Below are positions 1 through 5,465 of a stretch of DNA of 7,482 bases, one piece after another. A program made the position numbers and the translations under genes. The notes beneath the pieces were generated by a model. That model was given only the letters and a program-made list of their open reading frames with translations, was not told the origin of the DNA and made no database searches. Numbering within the stretch: the stretch's first letter is position 1; the number at the start of each line of letters is the position of its first letter. Source of the DNA: Methanobacteriota archaeon (lineage in GTDB: Archaea > Halobacteriota > Methanocellia > Methanocellales > Methanocellaceae); contig JAEZKS010000133.1 in NCBI GenBank assembly GCA_023436075.1, forward strand, positions 1-7,482, given 5' to 3'.

Positions 1-635
1 ACGTCGTAGTTCGCATTTTCAGAGAATAGCTTCCATGAGGATACCATGGAGAGAAGGCCACATAGTGATGATCTGATTTCCTGCGACGCGTCAGACCGTG
101 CGATCTCAGCGGAGAGGGCCTCGATGCTGAACCGGCCGAGACGGGTGATGGCGCCGATCAATGCAGCCCCGTGGCCGCTAAGCGGGTCGATTCCCAGCAG
201 CTCACAATAATCGTAGGGAGAGAGCGAAGCGGTCGGAATATGGAAAGGACGTGTCCCTGGAGACGCTTCACTCACGAACGGCTCAGGTGCGAAAAGGCTG
301 ATGTCTATTCCTGCAGGCGTCATGTCCCATGATGCCGGGCTTGAATCGGACGAGGGAAGCGCCATCTGACTGAAAATGCCCATGGTATCGATGACTATAA
401 CCGAGAAATTTTCCCGCAGCCGGGACGGCAGTCTTGCGAATTCCTCTGCCAGCACGCCCATGGTGTGAGACTTGCCATATCCCCTTTTGCCACAGATGAC
501 CACCGCGTGCGGCTTGAGCATGTCCAGATATACCCCTGCCCCAGTAGAGCCGTCCAGTGCCATGTACCGGCCGACATACAGCCGGCCTTCACGCCCGTCT
601 TCCTGTCTGCCGAGCAGGTATTGCTTTTCTCCCAT
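1..635 (-). CDS. HerA-like (DUF87/COG0433) P-loop ATPase, partial (C-terminus outside window)
   Basis: This gene reads leftward from an ATG at 635 and is open to base 1, giving 211 codons of an incomplete protein. Seen: a short beta-rich N-terminus, then Walker A GKRGYGKSHTMG at residues 49-60 and a Walker B-like strand SVIVIDTMGIF at 78-88. This spacing and the GKRGxGKS and VIDTMGI patterns are typical of HerA/FtsK-type DUF87 ATPases. Family knowledge: these form hexameric ring motors that translocate DNA, often with the nuclease NurA, but many DUF87 paralogues have no known substrate. The sensor and arginine-finger regions would lie beyond the edge, so the exact subgroup is open. The start is chosen because no in-frame ATG lies between it and the promoter, and a box A sits about 28 bases upstream. 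No Shine-Dalgarno is seen, so the mRNA is probably leaderless. The gene is divergent from the unknown gene at 711. Confidence 0.85.
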   Translation of the reverse strand, partial: MGEKQYLLGRQEDGREGRLYVGRYMALDGSTGAGVYLDMLKPHAVVICGKRGYGKSHTMGVLAEEFARLPSRLRENFSVIVIDTMGIFSQMALPSSDSSPASWDMTPAGIDISLFAPEPFVSEASPGTRPFHIPTASLSPYDYCELLGIDPLSGHGAALIGAITRLGRFSIEALSAEIARSDASQEIRSSLCGLLSMVSSWKLFSENANYD

Positions 636-658
636 ACTTAATTACATTAATTTGAAAC

Positions 659-667
659 TTAATAAAC
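659..667 (-). promoter_or_regulatory. Probable archaeal box A (TATA) for the HerA-like ATPase
   Basis: On the minus strand this reads GTTTATTAA, centred about 28 bases before the ATG at 635. The surrounding stretch is AT-rich between GC-rich genes. With no ribosome binding site next to the ATG, transcription probably starts at or very near the start codon. The exact box position is an inference. Confidence 0.45.
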
Positions 668-680
668 CTTGGCATTAACT

Positions 681-688
681 GTTATATG
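681..688 (+). promoter_or_regulatory. Probable archaeal box A (TATA) for the gene at 711
   Basis: The plus strand reads GTTATATG, centred about 26 bases before the ATG at 711. That is the usual box A to transcription start distance in archaea. No GGAGG-like site lies before the ATG, so a leaderless transcript fits. It lies about 20 bases from the opposing box A, so the two divergent promoters are packed into 75 bases. Confidence 0.45.
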
Positions 689-710
689 CAGCGGAAGCCA
701 ATGATCGCAT

Positions 711-1319
711 ATGCAACTCTGGCGCTTCTACGAGCAGATCGTAGGCATGTGGACCATCGAGTCGAATCGCAGCCCGTTCAGGTACCCGCTGAAGCCGGAT
801 GAGGACACGTCGGGGTCGAAGAGAGAATATTTCAACTACCTCACCCGCGCGATGGACGCCTCCGGTGACCTGTTCATGCTGCGGTACGTCGAGAATCCGC
901 CGGGGAACGTCATCCTGAAGAGCTACGGACAACTGCTGCCGTCGGAAGTCCAGATCGAGCTGACGGCATCGTGGGATAAGAAGGCAAAAGAGTCGGGCAA
1001 CTGGATACCGTCGGCCATATTCGGCGGCCTGTCCCGCATCCACGTGAAGGAGAACTCGGTGGTGCTGCCCGTGGAAATCCCGGACGCTCTGCGGATGGCC
1101 CTGGTGGCTTTAAACGACCACTACCTGCTCACGCTGGTCACCAACTGCGACCTGTGGCTGGACCGGTTCATCTCTGGCGAGGACAACGCTGAGGCAGGTT
1201 CGCTGAACGCATCGGCCCTCGGACGGACGATCAGAGCGCTTGAGGACGCCATGGACGGACGGGTCGTCCACTTCGGCTCGGAGCTGGGTGTCGCCGTCAG
1301 CGAGCACGGGTTCAGCTAA
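711..1319 (+). CDS. Conserved-looking protein of unknown function (202 aa)
   Basis: I do not recognise a family. The product is soluble in character: mixed charged and hydrophobic residues, no signal peptide and no membrane segment. It begins MQLWRFYEQIVGMWTIES. Two cores look ordered: roughly residues 50-85, ending in an alternating strand-like stretch (VQIELTASWDKK), and about 110-150, with IHVKENSVVLPVEIP followed by a helix and the hydrophobic segment HYLLTLVTNCDLWLDRF. The only cysteine is in that last segment. ATG 711 is the first possible start, because an in-frame TGA lies at 702-704. The codon pattern resembles the neighbours, and the reading frame fits tightly between a promoter and a convergent gene, so it is very likely real. 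Its position back to back with a HerA-like ATPase hints at shared regulation, but it shows no NurA nuclease features that I can see. Confidence 0.75.
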   Translation: MQLWRFYEQIVGMWTIESNRSPFRYPLKPDEDTSGSKREYFNYLTRAMDASGDLFMLRYVENPPGNVILKSYGQLLPSEVQIELTASWDKKAKESGNWIPSAIFGGLSRIHVKENSVVLPVEIPDALRMALVALNDHYLLTLVTNCDLWLDRFISGEDNAEAGSLNASALGRTIRALEDAMDGRVVHFGSELGVAVSEHGFS

Positions 1320-1950
1320 TCGGACAGGTGCCAAGCATCGCCAGGACTTCGCCGTCGCTTAAATCCGGAAATTTCTCATAATAGCTCGCCACTGCAAACG
1401 ACCCGTATTCCTGCACTTCCAGGCTGATGACCTCGTCGGCCTCCTGCTCCAGACGCTCGATCGAGGATCCGGGACTGCATGGCACGGCAACGATCACCTT
1501 CCCTGCACCTTTCTTTTTCACGTCCCTGACCGCCGCGATCATGGTGTAGCCACTGGCGAGACCATCATCGGTGATTATCACCGTCTTCCCCTTCGGGTTA
1601 ATGGCCGGGCCAGGCCGATAGGCTTTGACGCGTCGCTGCACCTCGTCCAGCACCACCATCACGATGTTATCGATCTCGGCCTTGCTCAGCCCGAGTTGTT
1701 TTACGAGCGGTTCGTTCAGCACCACCGTGCCATCGGGCGTGACCGCCCCGAAGCCGGCCTCCGTGTTATAAGGAATGGGCAGCTTTCGCGGGATGATCAG
1801 GTCGAAGGGCGCATGAAGGGCCTTCGATATCTCGCAGCCGACGGGCACGCCACCTCGGGGTATGGCGAGGACCAGCGGGCTCTGGTCCCGGAAAGCTTCC
1901 AGCCGTTCGGCGAGCCGCTTCCCCGCATCACTCCGGTCACGAAAGATCAT
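1312..1950 (-). CDS. Phosphoribosyltransferase family protein (COG1926 type)
   Basis: This is a 212-residue type I phosphoribosyltransferase (PRTase) domain protein, full length for the COG1926 group. It starts MIFRDRSDAGKRLAERL, a beginning characteristic of that group. Seen: AIPRGGVPVG at residues 29-38, matching the loop that helps hold pyrophosphate, and VIITDDGLASGYTM at 124-137, the PRPP-binding signature with paired aspartates D128 and D129. Family knowledge: PRTases move a ribose phosphate between PRPP and a base or other acceptor, but the acceptor of this subgroup is not established. The ATG overlaps the TGA of the upstream DJ-1/PfpI gene (ATGA), and a GGTG site lies 8 bases before it, so translation is probably coupled. 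Its 3' end overlaps the convergent gene by 8 bases. A cytoplasmic enzyme in a redox or repair cluster suggests nucleotide salvage or damage handling; this is inference. Confidence 0.88.
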   Translation of the reverse strand: MIFRDRSDAGKRLAERLEAFRDQSPLVLAIPRGGVPVGCEISKALHAPFDLIIPRKLPIPYNTEAGFGAVTPDGTVVLNEPLVKQLGLSKAEIDNIVMVVLDEVQRRVKAYRPGPAINPKGKTVIITDDGLASGYTMIAAVRDVKKKGAGKVIVAVPCSPGSSIERLEQEADEVISLEVQEYGSFAVASYYEKFPDLSDGEVLAMLGTCPIS

Positions 1951-2513
1951 GTGGCCCGCACCACTTCGGCCGCCCTTTCACTCTTTGCGGGCGACAGCGA
2001 GCTGATGATAGCGTCGCAGAAGAAACCGCCGTCTGTCGGTTGTCGAGAGAATATGTACTGCTGGCTCCGGACCAACGGTTTGTCGATGTATGTCGCTCCG
2101 GCGTTTTCGATGTCAACGTTGAGCGACTTCCACCCGGTCGCCTGCTTGCCTTTCAGCAGGTGGGCGGTAATGAGGATCTGCACGGCATGGCAGATGGCTG
2201 CTATAGGCTTGCCGGTTTTATCGAAGTCCTGGACAAACTTAATCACTTCGGGAAAAATCCGTATGTTGTCGGGGCTATGCCCTCCCGGTATGACCAGCGC
2301 ATCGAAGTCGTTCACGTTCAAGTCTTTGATGGCGGCGTCGGTGACCACGGACATCCCGTGTTCCCCGGCGAGATACTGGCCGGCGGCAATGCCGGCGACG
2401 GTCACGTCTGCACAGGCTTCGTACCGTAGTCGGAACAGCGGGTACATCAGCTCCATGTCCTCGAAGCCTTTTCCCGCAATAATGACGATCTTCTTTCCTT
2501 TAAGCTCATTCAT
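1947..2513 (-). CDS. DJ-1/PfpI family protein (class I glutamine amidotransferase-like)
   Basis: A 188-residue single-domain protein of the DJ-1/ThiJ/PfpI superfamily (COG0693). Seen: MNELKGKKIVIIAGKGFED with the conserved acidic residue E18, ALVIPGGHSPDNIR at about 72-85, and the nucleophile elbow AAICHAVQIL with C108 and H109. Length and motif order are normal for PfpI-type members. Family knowledge: members include intracellular peptidases, chaperones, and proteins reported to remove glyoxal or methylglyoxal adducts, so the precise activity cannot be read from sequence. The start at 2513 is preferred over an ATG at 2573, because the extra 20 residues (MISAEIVLIAAFPRL...) are outside the family fold and would span the likely box A. 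The gene lies 88 bases after msrB and overlaps the PRTase by 4 bases. A cytoplasmic protein-repair or carbonyl-stress role is the natural inference. Confidence 0.9.
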   Translation of the reverse strand: MNELKGKKIVIIAGKGFEDMELMYPLFRLRYEACADVTVAGIAAGQYLAGEHGMSVVTDAAIKDLNVNDFDALVIPGGHSPDNIRIFPEVIKFVQDFDKTGKPIAAICHAVQILITAHLLKGKQATGWKSLNVDIENAGATYIDKPLVRSQQYIFSRQPTDGGFFCDAIISSLSPAKSERAAEVVRAT

Positions 2514-2516
2514 AAC

Positions 2517-2543
2517 GCATTCCCCGATCAAACGTGGGAATGC
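2517..2543. promoter_or_regulatory. Perfect 8-bp-arm inverted repeat upstream of the DJ-1/PfpI gene (candidate operator)
   Basis: GCATTCCC (2517-2524) is exactly complementary to GGGAATGC (2536-2543), with an 11-base spacer. It lies 4 bases upstream of the chosen ATG and between the ATG and a likely box A, so it would cover the expected transcription start. It could be a dimeric regulator site, or a 5' RNA hairpin that hides the start region. Which one is unknown. Confidence 0.5.
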
Positions 2544-2544
2544 A

Positions 2545-2552
2545 GCTATAAG
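2545..2552 (-). promoter_or_regulatory. Possible box A for the DJ-1/PfpI–PRTase pair
   Basis: The minus strand reads CTTATAGC about 35 bases before the ATG at 2513. This would place transcription start near 2523, inside the inverted repeat. The msrB gene upstream has no obvious T-run terminator on this strand, so this may be an internal promoter of a three-gene unit. Confidence 0.35.
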
Positions 2553-2601
2553 AACGATTTCAGCAGATATCACACTTCTTCATCGGGGTGTTGCTCACTT
2601 T

Positions 2602-3075
2602 TTATCGTCCTTTCTCGGCCCTCTCGAACAGCTTCAGGTATTCGCCATAGCCCTCTTTCTCCATGTCTTCCTTCGGGATGAAACGAAGCGCAGCTGAGTT
2701 GATACAGTATCTCAACCCCGCAGGGCCGGGACCATCGTCGAATACGTGGCCAAGATGAGAGTCAGCTCCACTGCTGCGAACCTCGGTACGGACCATCCCA
2801 TGGCTGGTGTCGCGGTTCTCGACGATCTCGTCCTTGCGGATCGGCCTGGTGAAGCTGGGCCAGCCACAGCCGGAGTCGAACTTGTCAGTCGAGGCGAACA
2901 GCGGCTCGCCGGAGACGACATCTACGTAGATTCCCTCCCGGTGCTCGTCCCAGTATTCGTTATCGAATGCGGGTTCCGTGCCATGCTCCTGCGTCACGTG
3001 ATATTGCATCGGCGTCAGTTTCTTCTTCAGCACGTCTTTCGACGGCTTAGTGCCAGTTGTTCTTTCCATGCTCAT
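2602..3075 (-). CDS. msrB: Peptide methionine-(R)-S-oxide reductase MsrB
   Basis: A 157-residue complete MsrB, which reduces the R-form of methionine sulfoxide in oxidised proteins in the cytoplasm. Seen in order: the N-terminal region YHVTQEHGTEPAF; EGIYVDVVSGEPLF; FDSGCGWPSF with C70, the expected resolving cysteine; DSHLGHVFDDGP with H107 and H110; and RYCINSAALRFIP with the catalytic cysteine C124. The two CxxC pairs that bind zinc in many MsrB proteins are absent (GEPLF and GADSHLGH stand in their place), so this is the zinc-free form, close in pattern to the PilB MsrB domain of Neisseria. The start at 3075 is chosen because AGGAG at 3086-3090 lies 10 bases upstream. A longer reading from 3183 would add 36 atypical residues and cross the promoter. 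It is first in a minus-strand cluster with DJ-1/PfpI and PRTase genes. Confidence 0.96.
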   Translation of the reverse strand: MSMERTTGTKPSKDVLKKKLTPMQYHVTQEHGTEPAFDNEYWDEHREGIYVDVVSGEPLFASTDKFDSGCGWPSFTRPIRKDEIVENRDTSHGMVRTEVRSSGADSHLGHVFDDGPGPAGLRYCINSAALRFIPKEDMEKEGYGEYLKLFERAEKGR

Positions 3076-3111
3076 CGGCTTCGCGCTCCTGCGGAGAAAA
3101 ATGGCCTGCCG

Positions 3112-3121
3112 ATATTTAATT
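3112..3121 (-). promoter_or_regulatory. Probable box A for msrB
   Basis: The minus strand reads AATTAAATAT about 40 bases before the ATG at 3075. Transcription would begin near 3091, giving a short leader that carries the AGGAG ribosome binding site at 3086-3090. The spacing fits an archaeal promoter, but the call rests on pattern only. Confidence 0.5.
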
Positions 3122-3193
3122 TTGCATGCGGAACATCGCGACGCATAATCGGCCGGACAAGCCGTAGTTCTTTCATGGTACACACTCCAAAGC

Positions 3194-3201
3194 TATATAT
3201 C
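3194..3201 (+). promoter_or_regulatory. Probable box A for the secretion ATPase–membrane protein operon
   Basis: TATATATC is preceded by CCAAAGC, which resembles the BRE (TFB recognition) element. Transcription start would be near 3222, leaving a leader of about 15 bases with GGTG at 3228-3231, five bases before the ATG at 3237. This is the best-looking promoter in the window. It diverges from the msrB promoter within a 161-base gap. Confidence 0.6.
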
Positions 3202-3236
3202 TTTTAACGCATACTTATTTTCATATTGGTGTAAAT

Positions 3237-5465
3237 ATGTATGATTACCGGCCCGTCCTTGACAACATAGGTGAGATATTTCGTAAGAGGCGGATATCAG
3301 ACAGACAGAATCTGACGATCAGGCATGGGACTGCAGGCATCGAAGTTTCGATCGACTGCTCGGCCTGCGATACCGGGAGTTCGAGCATGTCGGACCCTGC
3401 GTGCAGGCGCTGTGCCGTAAGTGCGCTCTCAATCCACGGCGACGCAGAGAGGTTGTTGTTCGAGCGAGACCTGGTACGAGAGTACGGCGGCGATGTGCTT
3501 TCGGCAATGAATGACGTGGCATCGTTCTGCTCTGAACTGGAGATGCGCGGGTCATCGCTGCCGTCATTCGGATGCGGCCGATGCGATGCAGGGAGGAGAA
3601 AGAAGATCGGTGAGATCTTAGAGATTTCCAGGGGCGACGCGGCTGCTGCAGCCAGAGCCGTTGACAGGCTGTACGTCGAGAGCTTCTGTGAAGGCGATAC
3701 AGATGCCTGCAACGTCTGCCGTCAGCGCTTCACTGCCATCCTCGGCGAAATGGCAATAGCTGCAGCGAAGATTCGGGACATCGACTATGCCACGCTGGTG
3801 CCCTGCATTATGCCTCGCTTCTCCCGGTCCCGTGTCTTGGAACAGCCGCCGCCCGGCTCAGTCTTTCTCCGGTCTTACGAGGTGGAACCGGCCGGAGCCG
3901 GTCCGCTTATGCAAGTCTCACTATACGGCCTCTCCGGAAGCCCGGAAAAGCTGTACTTCGCCATGCCGTGGGAGTACGCCATGGACCCGGATGACCTGGC
4001 GCTGATCGTGAGCGCCAGGGAGAGGCTGCTCAAACGTCGCCCTGGCGACGACGAGCTGCCGGAAGCCGGCGATGCGCGGGCATTTTTTCTCCGTCATGCG
4101 AAGAGTGCTTTGCTCGGGGCGGCGCTGGCCGAAGGCATGCATCTGGATAGAGGCCGGCTGGAACGGCTGGCGGCCACTTTTGTAAAATACACCTCCGGCC
4201 TTGGCATCATGGAGGACGTGCTCGCCGACCCGCACATACAGGACGCCTACGTGAATGCTCCCGTCGGCGCCACGCCATTGCACGTCGTGGTGGACGGCGA
4301 AGAGTGCACCAGCAACCTGTTCCTGTCTGAAAGTGACGTGGAGTCGATGATCTCCAGGCTGCGCGCCATTTCCGGCAGGCCGTTCTCCGAGGCCAGCCCA
4401 GTGCTCGACATGGACCTCATGCAGTTCCACACCAGAGTTTCGGCCATCGGCAGTCCGCTGTCGAGAGGACTGGCCTATGCGTTCCGGCGCCACAAGAAGA
4501 CGCCGTGGACGCTGCCGCAACTGGTCAGTCGCCGGATGCTCTCGCCATACGCCGCGGGCTTGCTGTCGCTGCTGGTGGACGGACACGCATCGATGCTGAT
4601 CACCGGGACGAGAGGCGCGGGAAAGACGTCGCTGCTCAGCGCGCTGATGCTCGAAATACCCCAGAGCTACCGGATACTGGCCATAGAAGATACGCCGGAG
4701 CTGCCGGTGGAGGAAATGCAGCGGCAGGGCTGGAAAGTACAGGGCATCGGGACGAGAGCGGCCGTGTCGGGCTCAGAAGCAGAGTTCCAGGCCTCGGATG
4801 CGCTGCGCGCTGCGCTGCGCCTGGGCGAATCAGCTCTGGTGATCGGGGAAGTTCGGGGAACGGAAGCCCGATCGCTCTACGAGGCGATGCGCGTCGGCGC
4901 CTCGGGCAACTCGGTCATGGGCACCATCCACGGTGCCTCTTGCCGTGACGTGCTGGAACGAGTGGTCAACGACATCGGCGTTCCGGCAGCGTCCTTCAAG
5001 GCTACCGACGCCGTGGTGGTCTGCTCAACCGTTCGTCCGGGCGGGGCCAGTCTCCGGGAGCGACGTGTTACCGAGATTTCTGAGATCGCCAAGTCTGCCT
5101 GGGGCGATGACGGAGAGGGCGCTTTCGATGATCTCCTGCAGTACGATGCTTCCACAGACATTTTGCTTGCCGGGGACCGTATCGACTCAGGGCGCTCGGA
5201 AGCGCTGAAGAACATAGCCGGGCGCTGGGGAATATCCATACGGGAAGTCTGTGCTGCGGCCGCCGCGAAAGGCAGGATGATCGGTACCATCGCAGAAGCA
5301 GAACGAAGCAGTCCGGAGGTCACGGAGGCCGGACAGTACGCGAAGTATGCCAACATGTTCCGGGTGATATGCGACGGCTGCAAGCGCCGTGGCAAGCCGG
5401 ATTTCGAGGATGCGGAGCTTTCGTGGGAAGGCTGGTTTACCAGGGAGATGGCACATGAACCTTGA
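3237..5465 (+). CDS. Type II/IV secretion system (pilus) ATPase, TadA/GspE/VirB11 family, with Cys-rich N-terminus
   Basis: A 742-residue cytoplasmic motor ATPase that would power assembly of an archaeal type IV pilus or secretion apparatus. Seen: an N-terminal region with CxxC pairs at C41/C44, C56/C59, C113/C116 and C158/C161; the pre-core region GIMEDVLADPHIQDAYVN at about 323-340; Walker A GTRGAGKT at 457-464; an Asp-box strand ILAIEDTPEL at 480-489; Walker B ALVIGEVRG at 533-541 with E538; and a His-box MGTIHGASCRDVLERV at 561-576. A fifth CxxC pair, C712/C715, lies near the C-terminus. The catalytic core is intact. The N-terminal 200 residues look like a metal- or cluster-binding module, which is inference. 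Start support is GGTG five bases upstream and a good box A. It overlaps the TadC-like gene by 11 bases, so the two products are surely partners. Whether it serves adhesion pili or another surface filament cannot be told from this window. Confidence 0.93.
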   Translation: MYDYRPVLDNIGEIFRKRRISDRQNLTIRHGTAGIEVSIDCSACDTGSSSMSDPACRRCAVSALSIHGDAERLLFERDLVREYGGDVLSAMNDVASFCSELEMRGSSLPSFGCGRCDAGRRKKIGEILEISRGDAAAAARAVDRLYVESFCEGDTDACNVCRQRFTAILGEMAIAAAKIRDIDYATLVPCIMPRFSRSRVLEQPPPGSVFLRSYEVEPAGAGPLMQVSLYGLSGSPEKLYFAMPWEYAMDPDDLALIVSARERLLKRRPGDDELPEAGDARAFFLRHAKSALLGAALAEGMHLDRGRLERLAATFVKYTSGLGIMEDVLADPHIQDAYVNAPVGATPLHVVVDGEECTSNLFLSESDVESMISRLRAISGRPFSEASPVLDMDLMQFHTRVSAIGSPLSRGLAYAFRRHKKTPWTLPQLVSRRMLSPYAAGLLSLLVDGHASMLITGTRGAGKTSLLSALMLEIPQSYRILAIEDTPELPVEEMQRQGWKVQGIGTRAAVSGSEAEFQASDALRAALRLGESALVIGEVRGTEARSLYEAMRVGASGNSVMGTIHGASCRDVLERVVNDIGVPAASFKATDAVVVCSTVRPGGASLRERRVTEISEIAKSAWGDDGEGAFDDLLQYDASTDILLAGDRIDSGRSEALKNIAGRWGISIREVCAAAAAKGRMIGTIAEAERSSPEVTEAGQYAKYANMFRVICDGCKRRGKPDFEDAELSWEGWFTREMAHEP
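5443..5450 (+). promoter_or_regulatory. Ribosome binding site that sets the TadC-like start
   Basis: GGGAGATG lies four bases before the ATG at 5455, inside the end of the ATPase gene. It resembles the archaeal GGAGGTG consensus. It favours 5455 over the earlier in-frame ATG at 5389, whose added residues (MASRISRMRSFRGKAG) are an out-of-frame reading of the ATPase gene. Confidence 0.6.

Noticed and set aside
395..592. 65-codon minus-strand open frame
   Set aside because: It lies inside the HerA-like ATPase in another frame and shows no motif; the true frame carries Walker A and B.
1696..2697. 333-codon plus-strand open frame across the PRTase and DJ-1/PfpI genes
   Set aside because: It is antisense to two clearly recognised enzymes; its length is explained by the GC-rich codon pattern of the opposite strand.
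3921..4586. 221-codon minus-strand open frame
   Set aside because: It is antisense to the secretion ATPase core, is rich in His, Arg and Gln as shadow frames are, and has no family signature.
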